Shown piece after piece: positions 8,155 through 16,896 of a stretch of 48,688 nt of DNA (the first letter of the stretch is position 1; each line of letters starts with the position of its first letter). Position numbers and translations under genes: made by a program. The notes beneath the pieces are model-generated. The model saw nothing but the letters and a program-made list of their open reading frames with translations. It ran no database searches and was not told where the DNA came from. Origin of the DNA: Pseudomonadota bacterium (GTDB taxonomy: Bacteria; Desulfobacterota; Desulfobulbia; Desulfobulbales; CALZHT01); NCBI GenBank assembly GCA_018823135.1, contig JAHJJF010000074.1:1-48688 (forward strand). Reading direction: 5' to 3'.

Positions 8155-8252
8155 GTGAAAAAAAGAAAGGGCAGGGCAGCAAGGGGATGTATTTGGGGGA
8201 GGGGCCCCAAAGGTCAAACGCGAGAAGCGTATGACCGCTGCCTTGCCCTGGG
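8155..8252 (-). terminator. structured 3' element and terminator of the RRM gene
   Basis: On the minus strand a 13-bp closing stem (8249-8237 with 8180-8168, one G-T pair) encloses two further hairpins. GGTCA...TGACC with an inner ACGC/GCGT lies at 8236-8212, and TTTGGGG/CCCCAAA at 8211-8192. A T-rich run (8167-8158) follows directly. This makes a three-way junction of about 82 nt ending in a terminator tail, 24 nt after the RRM stop codon. It is far more elaborate than an ordinary terminator and may be a processed small RNA or a binding site for the RRM protein itself. Confidence 0.7.
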
Positions 8253-8272
8253 GGAAGGGAAGCATTATATGT

Positions 8273-8533
8273 TTATCTGGCAATGCCGGCGGAGCGCTCC
8301 TTGGCAACGTCTACACGGAGGTTGCGACCGCCGAAACGCGTATTGTTGAGAGCTTCCTTGGCGCTTACGGCGCTGGTGTCATCCATTTCGATGAAACCGA
8401 AGCCTCTTGGCCTGCCGGTTTCTCTTTCCTTGATTAATTTTACGGAATGAACTTTTCCGTGATTTTCGAATGCCTGACGAATTTCATGCTCAGATACGTT
8501 ATAAGGGAAATTGCCCACATAGAGAGTTTTCAT
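8273..8533 (-). CDS. RNA-binding protein, single RRM domain
   Basis: An 86-residue protein made almost entirely of one RNA recognition motif. RNP2 is LYVGNFPY (residues 4-11), and RNP1 is RGFGFIEM (about 43-50) preceded by the GRP typical of bacterial RRM proteins. It is similar in layout to the cyanobacterial Rbp proteins and to single-RRM proteins of many Proteobacteria, which bind single-stranded RNA. Their targets are generally unknown. The start ATG 8533 has an excellent AAAGGAGG 5-6 nt upstream. The gene has its own long leader and a complex structured trailer, which suggests post-transcriptional control. Confidence 0.93.
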   Translation of the reverse strand: MKTLYVGNFPYNVSEHEIRQAFENHGKVHSVKLIKERETGRPRGFGFIEMDDTSAVSAKEALNNTRFGGRNLRVDVAKERSAGIAR

Positions 8534-8924
8534 ATCATCCTCCTTTGAGATAAGCAGAACTGAAATGGACTTTGTGAAATTGTTATTCTAAAAAACACTC
8601 GAGTTGATAATTAGCCATTAATCGCTTGAATTTCCCAAGTTGTTTCAGGTAGTTAGTCGATTTTTGGAACGTCTTTCATCTTGAACTATAAATTAGCATA
8701 GAAGAATAAAAAAAGAATAATCAAGTAAAAAATTATTATTTTTTTAATTTTTTGTCTGGAGCTGCCTTGCGATCATGTGGAGTTCTAGTGTTTGAATGGC
8801 TGTCGGGGAGAAGAAAATAATTCAGCTGATTTTTCCATGTGAGAGGAGATGGGTAGAAGAAATTCTGAAGGTTGGTTATGGCGTTAATGCATGGATGACT
8901 GCCTGACGATCGGTATCCAGGATC
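8534..8924 (-). promoter_or_regulatory. long AT-rich leader and possible promoter of the RRM gene
   Basis: No gene is seen in this 391-bp interval. On the minus strand TTGATT (8724-8719) and TATGCT (8700-8695), 18 bp apart, form a weak promoter candidate that would give a leader of about 150 nt. The region around 8700-8760 is very rich in A and T. Long leaders are common on cold-inducible RNA-binding protein genes, but no named motif was recognised. Confidence 0.3.
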
Positions 8925-11900
8925 TTATTCGTCCCAGGAAAGCAGTTCAATAAGCTCTTCGCGGTTCAGTCTTTTTATAATGCCTGCATCATCTTCACGG
9001 ATGAGTTCCTTGGCCATATTCCTTTTTTTCTCAATTAATACGTTAATTTTTTCTTCAAGGGTTCCGGCGGTAACGAGTTTGAAAACCTGGACCACATGTT
9101 TCTGGCCCATCCTGTGCACCCGGGAAGTTGCCTGGTCCTCTCTTGCGGCATTCCACCAGCGGTCATAGTGAATGACCGCCTGGGCGGCAGTGAGGTCAAC
9201 ACCCACACCCCCGGCCAGAAGGCTTGCGGAGAAAACCAGGCTTGATGGATCGGTGTTGAATTTGTTGATCATTTTTTTTCTTTCGTGGAGCGTCATACTT
9301 CCTCTGAGACCGCAGAAGGGGATCCCGGTATCGGTGAGATGCTGTTCAATTATATCGAGCATTTTGGTGTAATGACTGAACACCACAACCTTCATTGAGT
9401 TAGCGAGACATTCATCAAGAAGTTCTACGAAAACATCCCATTTGCCGCTGGAATATTTTTTATGATCGGTGCAGCCACCAACCAGGCAGGGATGGTCACA
9501 GATCTGCTTGAGGTAATTGATAATCGCAAGGAGTTTCATGTACGAGTGATTGTTGCTTCCGTTGTTGCCGGACATCGTATCCAGGTGCGTGAAGCCTCGC
9601 CCGGCAATAGCTTCGCGATATAAGCGGACCTGATCATCACTTAAGCGGCAGGTGCGGATATCTTCGATTACTTCGGGCAGTTCGGTGAGAACCTGGTCCT
9701 TGGTTCTTCTGAGAAGAAAGGGGCGGATCAGATTTCTAAGGGTTTCACGTTTGGCCTTGTCTTGATGCTCTTCTATGGGGGCGGCGAATTGATGCTTAAA
9801 AGATGCGTCACTGCCGAGGAAACCCGGAAGGCAGATATTAAACAGGGCTTTTAAATCATGAACGGAGTTTTCAAGGGGCGTGCCGGTAAGGCCGATTATG
9901 ACTTTGCCGGAAAGCTGCACCGCAGCGCTGTAGATGTCGGATTTACGGTTTTTTGCCTGTTGAATTTCGTCAAAAATCACGGCTTCGAAGGGGATGTCCG
10001 CCAACTCCTTCACATCTCTTCGAGTGATGCCGTAGGTGGTAATCAGAATGCTGTGGCCATTGGCTTTTTCAAGGTCGCGGTTACTTCCATGATGCACATG
10101 CCAGTCCAGTTGGGGATAATATTTTTGAATTTTCTCGACCCAGTGGGAAACAACTGATGCCGGACAGATGACCAGGAAGCGTTTTTTTTCTCCGGAAGCT
10201 TCAATGACTGCCTGAAAGAAACCCAGTGCCTGGTGGGTTTTGCCAAGCCCCATGTCATCGGCGAGAATGCCGCCCAATCTATGCTGGTAAAGCTGATACA
10301 ACCAGGCGATGCCGTTTTTCTGGTAGCTTCGCAGATGAGGGGACAGGCCGGGAATGTTCTGGTGGTCCTGCCAAGTGGAAACATTCAATAGTTTCAGGAG
10401 GTCGGCCTTGCTTTGGGAGTCCCTGGTGTTAATTTGTAAATCAGGGATGAAGGCCGAAAGTTTAAGCAGTTCCTGCCTTGAGAGGCGGACGCCTTGGGTG
10501 TTTGAATCCAGGTCGTTGAAAAGCCGATCACTTCCCAGGTTATGAAACCATTCCAGAGAACTATCGTTGAGTTGCAGCCATTCCTTATTGCTTGGGATGA
10601 ATTCATGGCCCTGAGACCTGGCGAGCAATAAATCATACAGGGATATTTTTTTGTTTCCAAGACCATAATTGCCGGAAAGATAGCACCAGCCGTCATCCAT
10701 GGAGTATGAATTGAACTCGAGATGATCAGGTGATTTCTGGAGTTTCATCTCATGGATTTCTGTGGCAACGTCGTTATATCCATTAAGGAGCGCTTCCTGG
10801 TGGTTCGTGATATAGGCCGGTATGTCGCATAAAGGGATCTGGGTATCATCAATATTGCTCTGGCCGGGATTATGCTCTTTTTTCTGTTCCCTGACCGGAA
10901 GGAATTCGTTTTCATCCATGAGATAGTATCTCCCGTACCGGACATCTTCGAGATCTTTCCGTACCAGGACTTCACCGGAATCAAGCTGGAGACAGGGAGT
11001 TATGGTGAGCAGCGAGTTTTCATCATTAAGCCTGACTTTGGAAAACGCCTTGGCGGGCGGGAGTTTAGTTGCTATGCCGAGCTCGGCCATGCTGTCGATC
11101 AGCTCAGGAGTTTTGACTCGTGGAATAATCATTTCAAATGTTGTATTCCCCGAGGTTTTATCAATGGACAGCAGAGAGAACAGACCAGTGTCAGGAGAGC
11201 GTACCAGTTGAAGATTTTTTGGGGAAATCTTCATGTAAAACTGCCTTGTAAGCCACTGCCAGAAGCTTTCATCTTTTTGTTGGCCGATTGTCTTCTGATT
11301 CTGGTCGTTGAGTTCCGCTTCGGTCTTCGAGCGGACCAGGGAAGTTATAAAGGAATAGAGCGTGCTGATTTGAGTATGCTCAGTAAAGGCTTTCGGGATA
11401 TTCAGAAAAGTAATTTTTCCTTGAAAAATCGACAGCGCCTCAATGAGCGATTCATTGTCCAGTTGCCATGAAGCCGGGGTGTCACCGCTTTTATGGGTGA
11501 TCTTCATGTTCCAATGCGTTTTTGACGGCTGAATAGTGATTTCAATATCATGAGCCAGACCGAAAAGGTCGTAGAGGATCTGTCCTGCCCGGTACCAGGG
11601 ACTGGATGGATACCTGAGGGGGAAAGGTTTAAGGCTCCTGTCCGCTTCGCCCAGGGAATTAAGCATGGCGATGGACAGGGCGGCTACGTGGTGGCAAAGA
11701 CCGATATTATGAATATTGGCGCCGCAGAAATCGCATAACGAATGACTGATTCTGAACCCCTGCTGGATGTGCTCGGCTTCTTCGAAAAGGACAATCGCTC
11801 TACCGGTAATGTCATGGGTGAACAGGCCGGCACCGCCGTTCCTGTAAAACATCAGGTGGGTCAAGCGGTGGTCGTTTATCAATTCCGCCCCGGCTGTGAG

Positions 11901-12605
11901 TTTTTCTTCAGAAAACCAGGGTGAGAGCAGTTTTTTAGTGCGTATGTCAATCCTCGGAAGGGCTGATGGCGGCGGATAAACATCCAGGGAGATCTTCTCC
12001 TGTTCCGCCTCAGGCTCATTTATGATGAATAAATAGTCAAAGACATATACCAGCAGACGCTGGATGCTGGTAAGGTCGATCTTGCCTTTTTCAGCAAGAT
12101 TGTTGAGTTCGAGGTCCAAAATCTCGCCGATGGAATTCACCCCGGATTTGCAAACCGCTTCGTGCATGACCGCCGGGAAAAGAATCTCTCTGATTGATGC
12201 TGATGAAACATAGCTGGAAAGGGTGAACGGCCTGCCGTAAAGAATGCGAAGGAAATGAGCGATGGTTTTGTTTTTTTCCGAACTGATCCAACTGTTTAAA
12301 GAAGAACGGTCAAAGGGCGGATGGCCCAGAAGGGAACAGCTGGCCTGAAGTACTGTTTTTTCAAGAGCTTCAACCCCTTTTCTTCTGGAGGAAAGTCTAC
12401 CTGCCAGAGCGGCGCGGAAGGCTTCCCTTACAGTACGGTATCCGAATTTTTTGAGCTGTTGTTTGTCGGAATCAGGTATAGGCAGAGAATTGATTGAAGA
12501 ATCAAGAATTTTCTTTCTCGGTTTTCCCTTTACCGGCGGAAGGTCAAAAGGGATGCCCCTTTTGAAAAGGTCCTGGCCGGAGAATGTGTTTCCAGTAATA
12601 ATCAT
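8925..12605 (-). CDS. SNF2-family DNA-dependent ATPase/helicase
   Basis: A 1226-residue protein of the SNF2/Swi2 superfamily. Its C-terminal motor shows motif I DDMGLGKTHQ (about residue 778), motif II DEIQ (about 877), motif III GLTGTPLENS, and motifs V-VI ending DRWWNAAREDQATSRVHRMGQ (about 1145). The N-terminal part (to about 750) resembles bacterial SNF2 proteins that carry a SWIM zinc finger. Here the metal motif reads CDFC...CHH near residue 288, a variant of the usual CxC...CxH. Such proteins translocate on DNA and remodel protein-DNA complexes. Their cellular role in bacteria is unclear. The start is uncertain: ATG 12605 has no good ribosome site, and a TTG two codons upstream is possible. 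The yjbQ-like gene is divergent upstream. There is no sign of a restriction or defence cluster around it. Confidence 0.9.
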   Translation of the reverse strand: MIITGNTFSGQDLFKRGIPFDLPPVKGKPRKKILDSSINSLPIPDSDKQQLKKFGYRTVREAFRAALAGRLSSRRKGVEALEKTVLQASCSLLGHPPFDRSSLNSWISSEKNKTIAHFLRILYGRPFTLSSYVSSASIREILFPAVMHEAVCKSGVNSIGEILDLELNNLAEKGKIDLTSIQRLLVYVFDYLFIINEPEAEQEKISLDVYPPPSALPRIDIRTKKLLSPWFSEEKLTAGAELINDHRLTHLMFYRNGGAGLFTHDITGRAIVLFEEAEHIQQGFRISHSLCDFCGANIHNIGLCHHVAALSIAMLNSLGEADRSLKPFPLRYPSSPWYRAGQILYDLFGLAHDIEITIQPSKTHWNMKITHKSGDTPASWQLDNESLIEALSIFQGKITFLNIPKAFTEHTQISTLYSFITSLVRSKTEAELNDQNQKTIGQQKDESFWQWLTRQFYMKISPKNLQLVRSPDTGLFSLLSIDKTSGNTTFEMIIPRVKTPELIDSMAELGIATKLPPAKAFSKVRLNDENSLLTITPCLQLDSGEVLVRKDLEDVRYGRYYLMDENEFLPVREQKKEHNPGQSNIDDTQIPLCDIPAYITNHQEALLNGYNDVATEIHEMKLQKSPDHLEFNSYSMDDGWCYLSGNYGLGNKKISLYDLLLARSQGHEFIPSNKEWLQLNDSSLEWFHNLGSDRLFNDLDSNTQGVRLSRQELLKLSAFIPDLQINTRDSQSKADLLKLLNVSTWQDHQNIPGLSPHLRSYQKNGIAWLYQLYQHRLGGILADDMGLGKTHQALGFFQAVIEASGEKKRFLVICPASVVSHWVEKIQKYYPQLDWHVHHGSNRDLEKANGHSILITTYGITRRDVKELADIPFEAVIFDEIQQAKNRKSDIYSAAVQLSGKVIIGLTGTPLENSVHDLKALFNICLPGFLGSDASFKHQFAAPIEEHQDKAKRETLRNLIRPFLLRRTKDQVLTELPEVIEDIRTCRLSDDQVRLYREAIAGRGFTHLDTMSGNNGSNNHSYMKLLAIINYLKQICDHPCLVGGCTDHKKYSSGKWDVFVELLDECLANSMKVVVFSHYTKMLDIIEQHLTDTGIPFCGLRGSMTLHERKKMINKFNTDPSSLVFSASLLAGGVGVDLTAAQAVIHYDRWWNAAREDQATSRVHRMGQKHVVQVFKLVTAGTLEEKINVLIEKKRNMAKELIREDDAGIIKRLNREELIELLSWDE

Positions 12606-13186
12606 TGGCAAGAAATGGGTAAATGGCCTTTTTAAAAAGTTTTAAAAGATTTTTTTTAAAAAAACTTCGAGAATAATGAAACTCTACTTGTAAGAAATGC
12701 CTGCAACAGTCAATATTCCTGCGAACTCAAATTCGGAAGAACGCAACATCAGATATTACTTCTACTTACTGATCGTCGCAATAACTTTAGCCCGAAAAGA
12801 TTCATGAACATTACCGGTAAGTGTCATAACATATTAAATTATCGTTGCTATTTGTTGTTGAGATGGCCTTGATCGAAAGTGCAATGTGAGGTTTCGTGAA
12901 ATTGTATTTTGTTTCTCCGAAATTGTTCACGAATATGCGTCACGAACGGACTGAATCGCTTTCGAAGTCTGCGCTTATCTGTCATTCAGTTTTTTCGCGG
13001 GTCAAAGTACAGGGAACATCCTTTCCCTTAGATCTCCAGCCATCTCGTAGCGTGAATTGTTTCGGGTAGGAATTATATTAATGCCGGCGCCGGTTCTGGG
13101 GCTGGATTAATGTCGGAAATCGTGGTAATGACGTAGTAATTGGTGGACGGATAAATGTTTCGAAAATAACCGAAAAGGTTGCTGGC
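12606..13186. other. divergent intergenic region, no gene seen
   Basis: This is 581 bp between the SNF2 gene (minus) and the yjbQ-like gene (plus), with no supported reading frame. It contains TTCGTGAA (12893-12900) with its inverted copy TTCACGAA (12926-12933) and a further CACGAA at 12942-12947, a possible operator. No clear promoter hexamers were found. Confidence 0.4.
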
Positions 13187-13597
13187 ATGCGGGAAATAAT
13201 TCATACATCAACGTGCCGCCGCGAAGAGCTTGTGGATATAACGGAGCAGGTGCAAAACGTCGTCGCAGAAAGCGGGGTGGAGAACGGTATTGTAACGCTC
13301 TATGCTCAGGGCGCAACCGCTGCGATCATGATTCAGGAAAACTGGGATGACAGCGTGCAGACCGATGTGATTCAATGTCTGCGGAGACTGGTGCCGCAGG
13401 GAGTGTGGCTCCATGACCAACAGGACGGAAACGGTGACGCCCACATTAAAGCCGGGCTCATCGGACCCTCGGAAACTATTCCGGTGATTGACGGCGTCCT
13501 TGGGCTTTCCCGCTGGCAGAATATTTTTCTTTGCGATTTTGACGGGCCGCGGGATAACCGGAAAATTGTCTGTACGGTTATTAATGATGGTAAGTAA
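13187..13597 (+). CDS. YjbQ-like protein (UPF0047)
   Basis: A 136-residue protein of the YjbQ/UPF0047 family. Members have been reported to have weak thiamine-phosphate synthase activity. The physiological role is not settled. Family signatures are GDAHIKAGLIGPSE (the GHAHLKAxLLGPS motif, with its conserved histidine, about residues 83-96) and SRWQNIFLCDFDGPRDNR near the C-terminus. The start ATG 13187 has AAAAGG 8 nt upstream. It lies about 100 bp before recC on the same strand, so joint transcription is possible, though no functional link is obvious. Confidence 0.88.
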   Translation: MREIIHTSTCRREELVDITEQVQNVVAESGVENGIVTLYAQGATAAIMIQENWDDSVQTDVIQCLRRLVPQGVWLHDQQDGNGDAHIKAGLIGPSETIPVIDGVLGLSRWQNIFLCDFDGPRDNRKIVCTVINDGK

Positions 13598-13701
13598 CCA
13601 TAATTTCCCTTAATAAAAGCTCCTGTAAAGATATTTAAAATAATTGTTGAAAACCTAAAGTGGTCGAATTTGTTATTAATCCTCTCTCAAAAATATCCTC
13701 C

Positions 13702-16700
13702 ATGGCGTTGATTCTGCACTCGGGCAACCGTCTGGAAACCCTGTCGGAAAAACTTGCGGATCTGCTCCGGGCCTCGCCTTTGCCGCCGATGGAACCGGAA
13801 ACCATTGTCGTCCAGAGCAGGGGGATGGCGCGCTGGATTGCCATGTCCCTGGCCCAACATCTCGGCGCCTGGGCCAATGCCTGCTGCCCGTTCCCAAATA
13901 CCTTTATTTCGGAAATGTACCGGAAAATCCTCCCCGATCAGCCCGCATCATCGGTTAAGGAAAGTCGTGAAATAATGATCTGGGTGATTATGGGGTTGCT
14001 GGAAAATCTTGGCAACAAACCAATTTTTCAGCCGCTGAACAATTATATTTCGGAAGGGGGCGGGATTAAACGGTTTCAATTGGCCGTGCAGCTTGCTGAT
14101 CAATACGACCAGTATATGATCTACCGGCCGGATTTTATTCTGCAATGGGAAGCAGGCGCTGGCGACAGCTGGCAGGCTCAATTGTGGCGCGAGATCGCCG
14201 CCCGGACCGCCAAAGATCACCGGGCCAGCCAGCTCCACTCCTGTCTTAATATCCTGAGGAGCAAGCAGCTTCCCGCCAACGCCCTTCCCCGGCGGGTTGT
14301 GGTCTTCGGGATTTCATCCATGCCGCCTTACCATCTCAAGGTTTTTGAGGCGCTTTCCGCGTATACGCAGGTGCATTTCTTTTTATTGAATCCCTGCAGG
14401 GAGTATTGGGCGGATGTTCTTTCAGAGAAGGAAAGAGGGCGTTTGCGGAAATTGCACGGTAAAACCGATGATCAATTGTTTCTGGAAAAAGGCAACCCGC
14501 TGCTTTCTTCCATGGGACGCCTGGGCAGAGATTTATTTACCCTGATCCATGAGTATGATTGCCTTGAAGAGGATTGTTTTACCGATCCCGGGAATAATCG
14601 CAGACTTTTTCAATTGCAGAGCGATATATTGAATCTTTGTCGGATGCCCCCCGGAGCTGATTTTCAGGATGATGACTCCATTATAATCAATTCCTGTCAC
14701 AGCCCCATGCGTGAAGTAGAAATACTCCAGGACCATCTTCTGCATCTGTTCCAAAAATATCCGGACCTGTTGCCCAGGGACATCATCGTCATGGCCCCTG
14801 ATCTTGAGAAATACGGGCTTCTGGTGCAGGCGGTTTTTGATACGGCAAAGGACGATCCTCTTCGCATACCCTATACAATTGCTGACCGGAGTTTTTTGAA
14901 AAACGGCGGAATAACCGAAACATTTTTTGCGATGCTGGCTCTTGCCGGCGGTCGGTTCGGGGTCTCGCAGGTCTTACCTTTACTGGACTGCGCCGCGGTC
15001 CGCCGCAAATTCAAGTTGAACAATGATGATATCGAATCAATCGAGACCTGGGTTGCGGAGGTGAAGATCAGATGGGGCCTTGATGAAGAGTCCCGGCGCT
15101 CGCGCGGTTTGCCGGGTTTCAAGGAAAATACCTGGGAAGCGGGTCTGGACCGTTTACTCCTGGGCTATGCGTTTTCCGGCGGCGATAAACAGTTATTTGC
15201 AGGGATTTTGCCCTATGAATATATGGAAGGGACCGCGTCATCGGTGCTTGGACGGTTCATGGACTTGTTCCAGAAGCTTGTTGAACTTGATGCATATGTG
15301 AAAAAATCGCATAACCTTGCCCAGTGGTCGCGGGTTCTCGCGGCGCTCCTTGAAGAATGTTTTGAGCCAGGGGAAGGAGAAGAAAGTGAAATTCTTCTGG
15401 TCCGGGGGGCGTTTGAACATATGCGGTTTACCGGTGCAGAGGCGGATTTTTCAGAGGAGGTCGACCGACAGGTCGTTGATGGGTATCTCAAGCGGGTCCT
15501 GGGGGAAGACCGCAGCGGTTCCGGGTTTTTATCCGGCGCCGTGACTTTCTGCGCATTGCTTCCCATGCGGGCGGTTCCTGCCAAAATCATCTGTCTGCTT
15601 GGCATGAATGATGGAGATTTTCCAAGGATTTCCAGAAAAATGAGTTTTGACCTGATGGCCCAAAGTCCTCTGCCGGGGGACAGGTCGGTGCGTTTTGACG
15701 ATAAATATCTTTTTCTTGAGTCCATATTGTCGGCCAGAAAGCAGCTCTATATCAGTTATGTCGGCCAGTCCGCTCAAAACGGGCGCAGGCGGCCACCCTC
15801 GGTGCTGGTTACTGAATTGATCGACTATTTTGAAGATGAAGCGGCTGGCGGCAAGGATTCTTGCCCAGAGATGATCACCGAACATCGGCTCCAGGCCTTT
15901 GACCCGGAATATTATCGACAAAATGGCCGTTTGCGGAGTTTTTCCCCGGAGAATTATCAGGCAGCCCTGGCCGCGGTGGGTGATAAATTTGCTGCTGTTT
16001 CCCTGGTTGAAGAATCCCTCAAAGAGTCTTCAGAAAGCAGAGAGCTGGCAATTGAGCAGTTGAAGGGTTTTTTTGTTCATCCGGCACGATTCTTCTGCCA
16101 GAACCGGCTGGGGATCTATCTGCCCGGCAGGGAGGACATGACCGATGATATTGAGCCCTTTGACCTGGCCGGACTTGATCGCTATATAATTTCAGAGGAA
16201 CTCCTGGAAAGGTATATACAGGACAAAGGGCAGGGTTTTTTTGAAAGCGCCAGGGCTTCAGGCGTCCTGCCGCCCGGCGCAGTCGGCCAGGTTGCTTATC
16301 ATGAAATGCAGCGCCAGGTGAATTCCCTCTATCAGAATCTGGGAAAACATTTATCTGAATCAATGTCGCCTCTTACTATTAATCTTGAATTGGGCGGTTT
16401 TACTATCACCGGGGTGCTTTCCGGAATCACCGCTTCCGGGCTTGTCCGGTTCCGCAGCGCCAGGATATCGGCAAAAGACATGATCAAGGCCTGGATTGAT
16501 CATCTGCTGCTGAATTTTCTGCAACCCCAGGGGGTTGCTTGTCAAACCCTTATTGTTGGTACTGACGGGATGCTTGCCTTCAGTCCCCTGGCCGATCCTG
16601 AACGAATTTTACAGGAGCTTCTTAATCTTTATCTGGATGGACTGCGCCGGCCGGTGCATTTCTTCCCCCAGACCTCCCAGGAATATGCTAAGCGAATTTC

Positions 16701-16896
16701 TGAAGGAAAAGAAATATCCGCAGCACTGGAAGCAGCCCAGGGCAAATGGCTCGGCACTTATTATCCCGGCGAAGGAACGGATCAGTATTACGGCTTATGT
16801 TTTAAGGATAAAAATCCACTTGACCGGCAGTTCATGGATCTTGCAGAACAGATTTTCGAGCCCCTTCTTGCCTCAATGGAGAATTTCCTGCCATGA
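13702..16896 (+). CDS. recC: exodeoxyribonuclease V gamma subunit RecC
   Basis: A 1064-residue RecC, the inactive helicase/nuclease-fold subunit that recognises Chi and splits the DNA strands in RecBCD. The N-terminus LILHSGNRLETLSEKLADLL aligns in kind with E. coli RecC (YHSNRLDVL), followed by VVQSRGMARWIAMSLAQ and FPNTFISEMY. Later signatures are LLGMNDGDFPR (about residue 632) and YISYVGQS. The start was placed at ATG 13702 from this alignment. It has no clear ribosome site, and a GTG at 13660 would add 14 residues. The stop overlaps the recB start by 4 bp (ATGA), so the two are coupled. recD is not adjacent but lies near 34.1 kb. Confidence 0.93.
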   Translation: MALILHSGNRLETLSEKLADLLRASPLPPMEPETIVVQSRGMARWIAMSLAQHLGAWANACCPFPNTFISEMYRKILPDQPASSVKESREIMIWVIMGLLENLGNKPIFQPLNNYISEGGGIKRFQLAVQLADQYDQYMIYRPDFILQWEAGAGDSWQAQLWREIAARTAKDHRASQLHSCLNILRSKQLPANALPRRVVVFGISSMPPYHLKVFEALSAYTQVHFFLLNPCREYWADVLSEKERGRLRKLHGKTDDQLFLEKGNPLLSSMGRLGRDLFTLIHEYDCLEEDCFTDPGNNRRLFQLQSDILNLCRMPPGADFQDDDSIIINSCHSPMREVEILQDHLLHLFQKYPDLLPRDIIVMAPDLEKYGLLVQAVFDTAKDDPLRIPYTIADRSFLKNGGITETFFAMLALAGGRFGVSQVLPLLDCAAVRRKFKLNNDDIESIETWVAEVKIRWGLDEESRRSRGLPGFKENTWEAGLDRLLLGYAFSGGDKQLFAGILPYEYMEGTASSVLGRFMDLFQKLVELDAYVKKSHNLAQWSRVLAALLEECFEPGEGEESEILLVRGAFEHMRFTGAEADFSEEVDRQVVDGYLKRVLGEDRSGSGFLSGAVTFCALLPMRAVPAKIICLLGMNDGDFPRISRKMSFDLMAQSPLPGDRSVRFDDKYLFLESILSARKQLYISYVGQSAQNGRRRPPSVLVTELIDYFEDEAAGGKDSCPEMITEHRLQAFDPEYYRQNGRLRSFSPENYQAALAAVGDKFAAVSLVEESLKESSESRELAIEQLKGFFVHPARFFCQNRLGIYLPGREDMTDDIEPFDLAGLDRYIISEELLERYIQDKGQGFFESARASGVLPPGAVGQVAYHEMQRQVNSLYQNLGKHLSESMSPLTINLELGGFTITGVLSGITASGLVRFRSARISAKDMIKAWIDHLLLNFLQPQGVACQTLIVGTDGMLAFSPLADPERILQELLNLYLDGLRRPVHFFPQTSQEYAKRISEGKEISAALEAAQGKWLGTYYPGEGTDQYYGLCFKDKNPLDRQFMDLAEQIFEPLLASMENFLP

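Noticed and set aside
8925-12605. SNF2 helicase as part of a phage-defence island
   Set aside because: No restriction, nuclease, toxin or other defence gene flanks it. The neighbours are housekeeping or repair genes.
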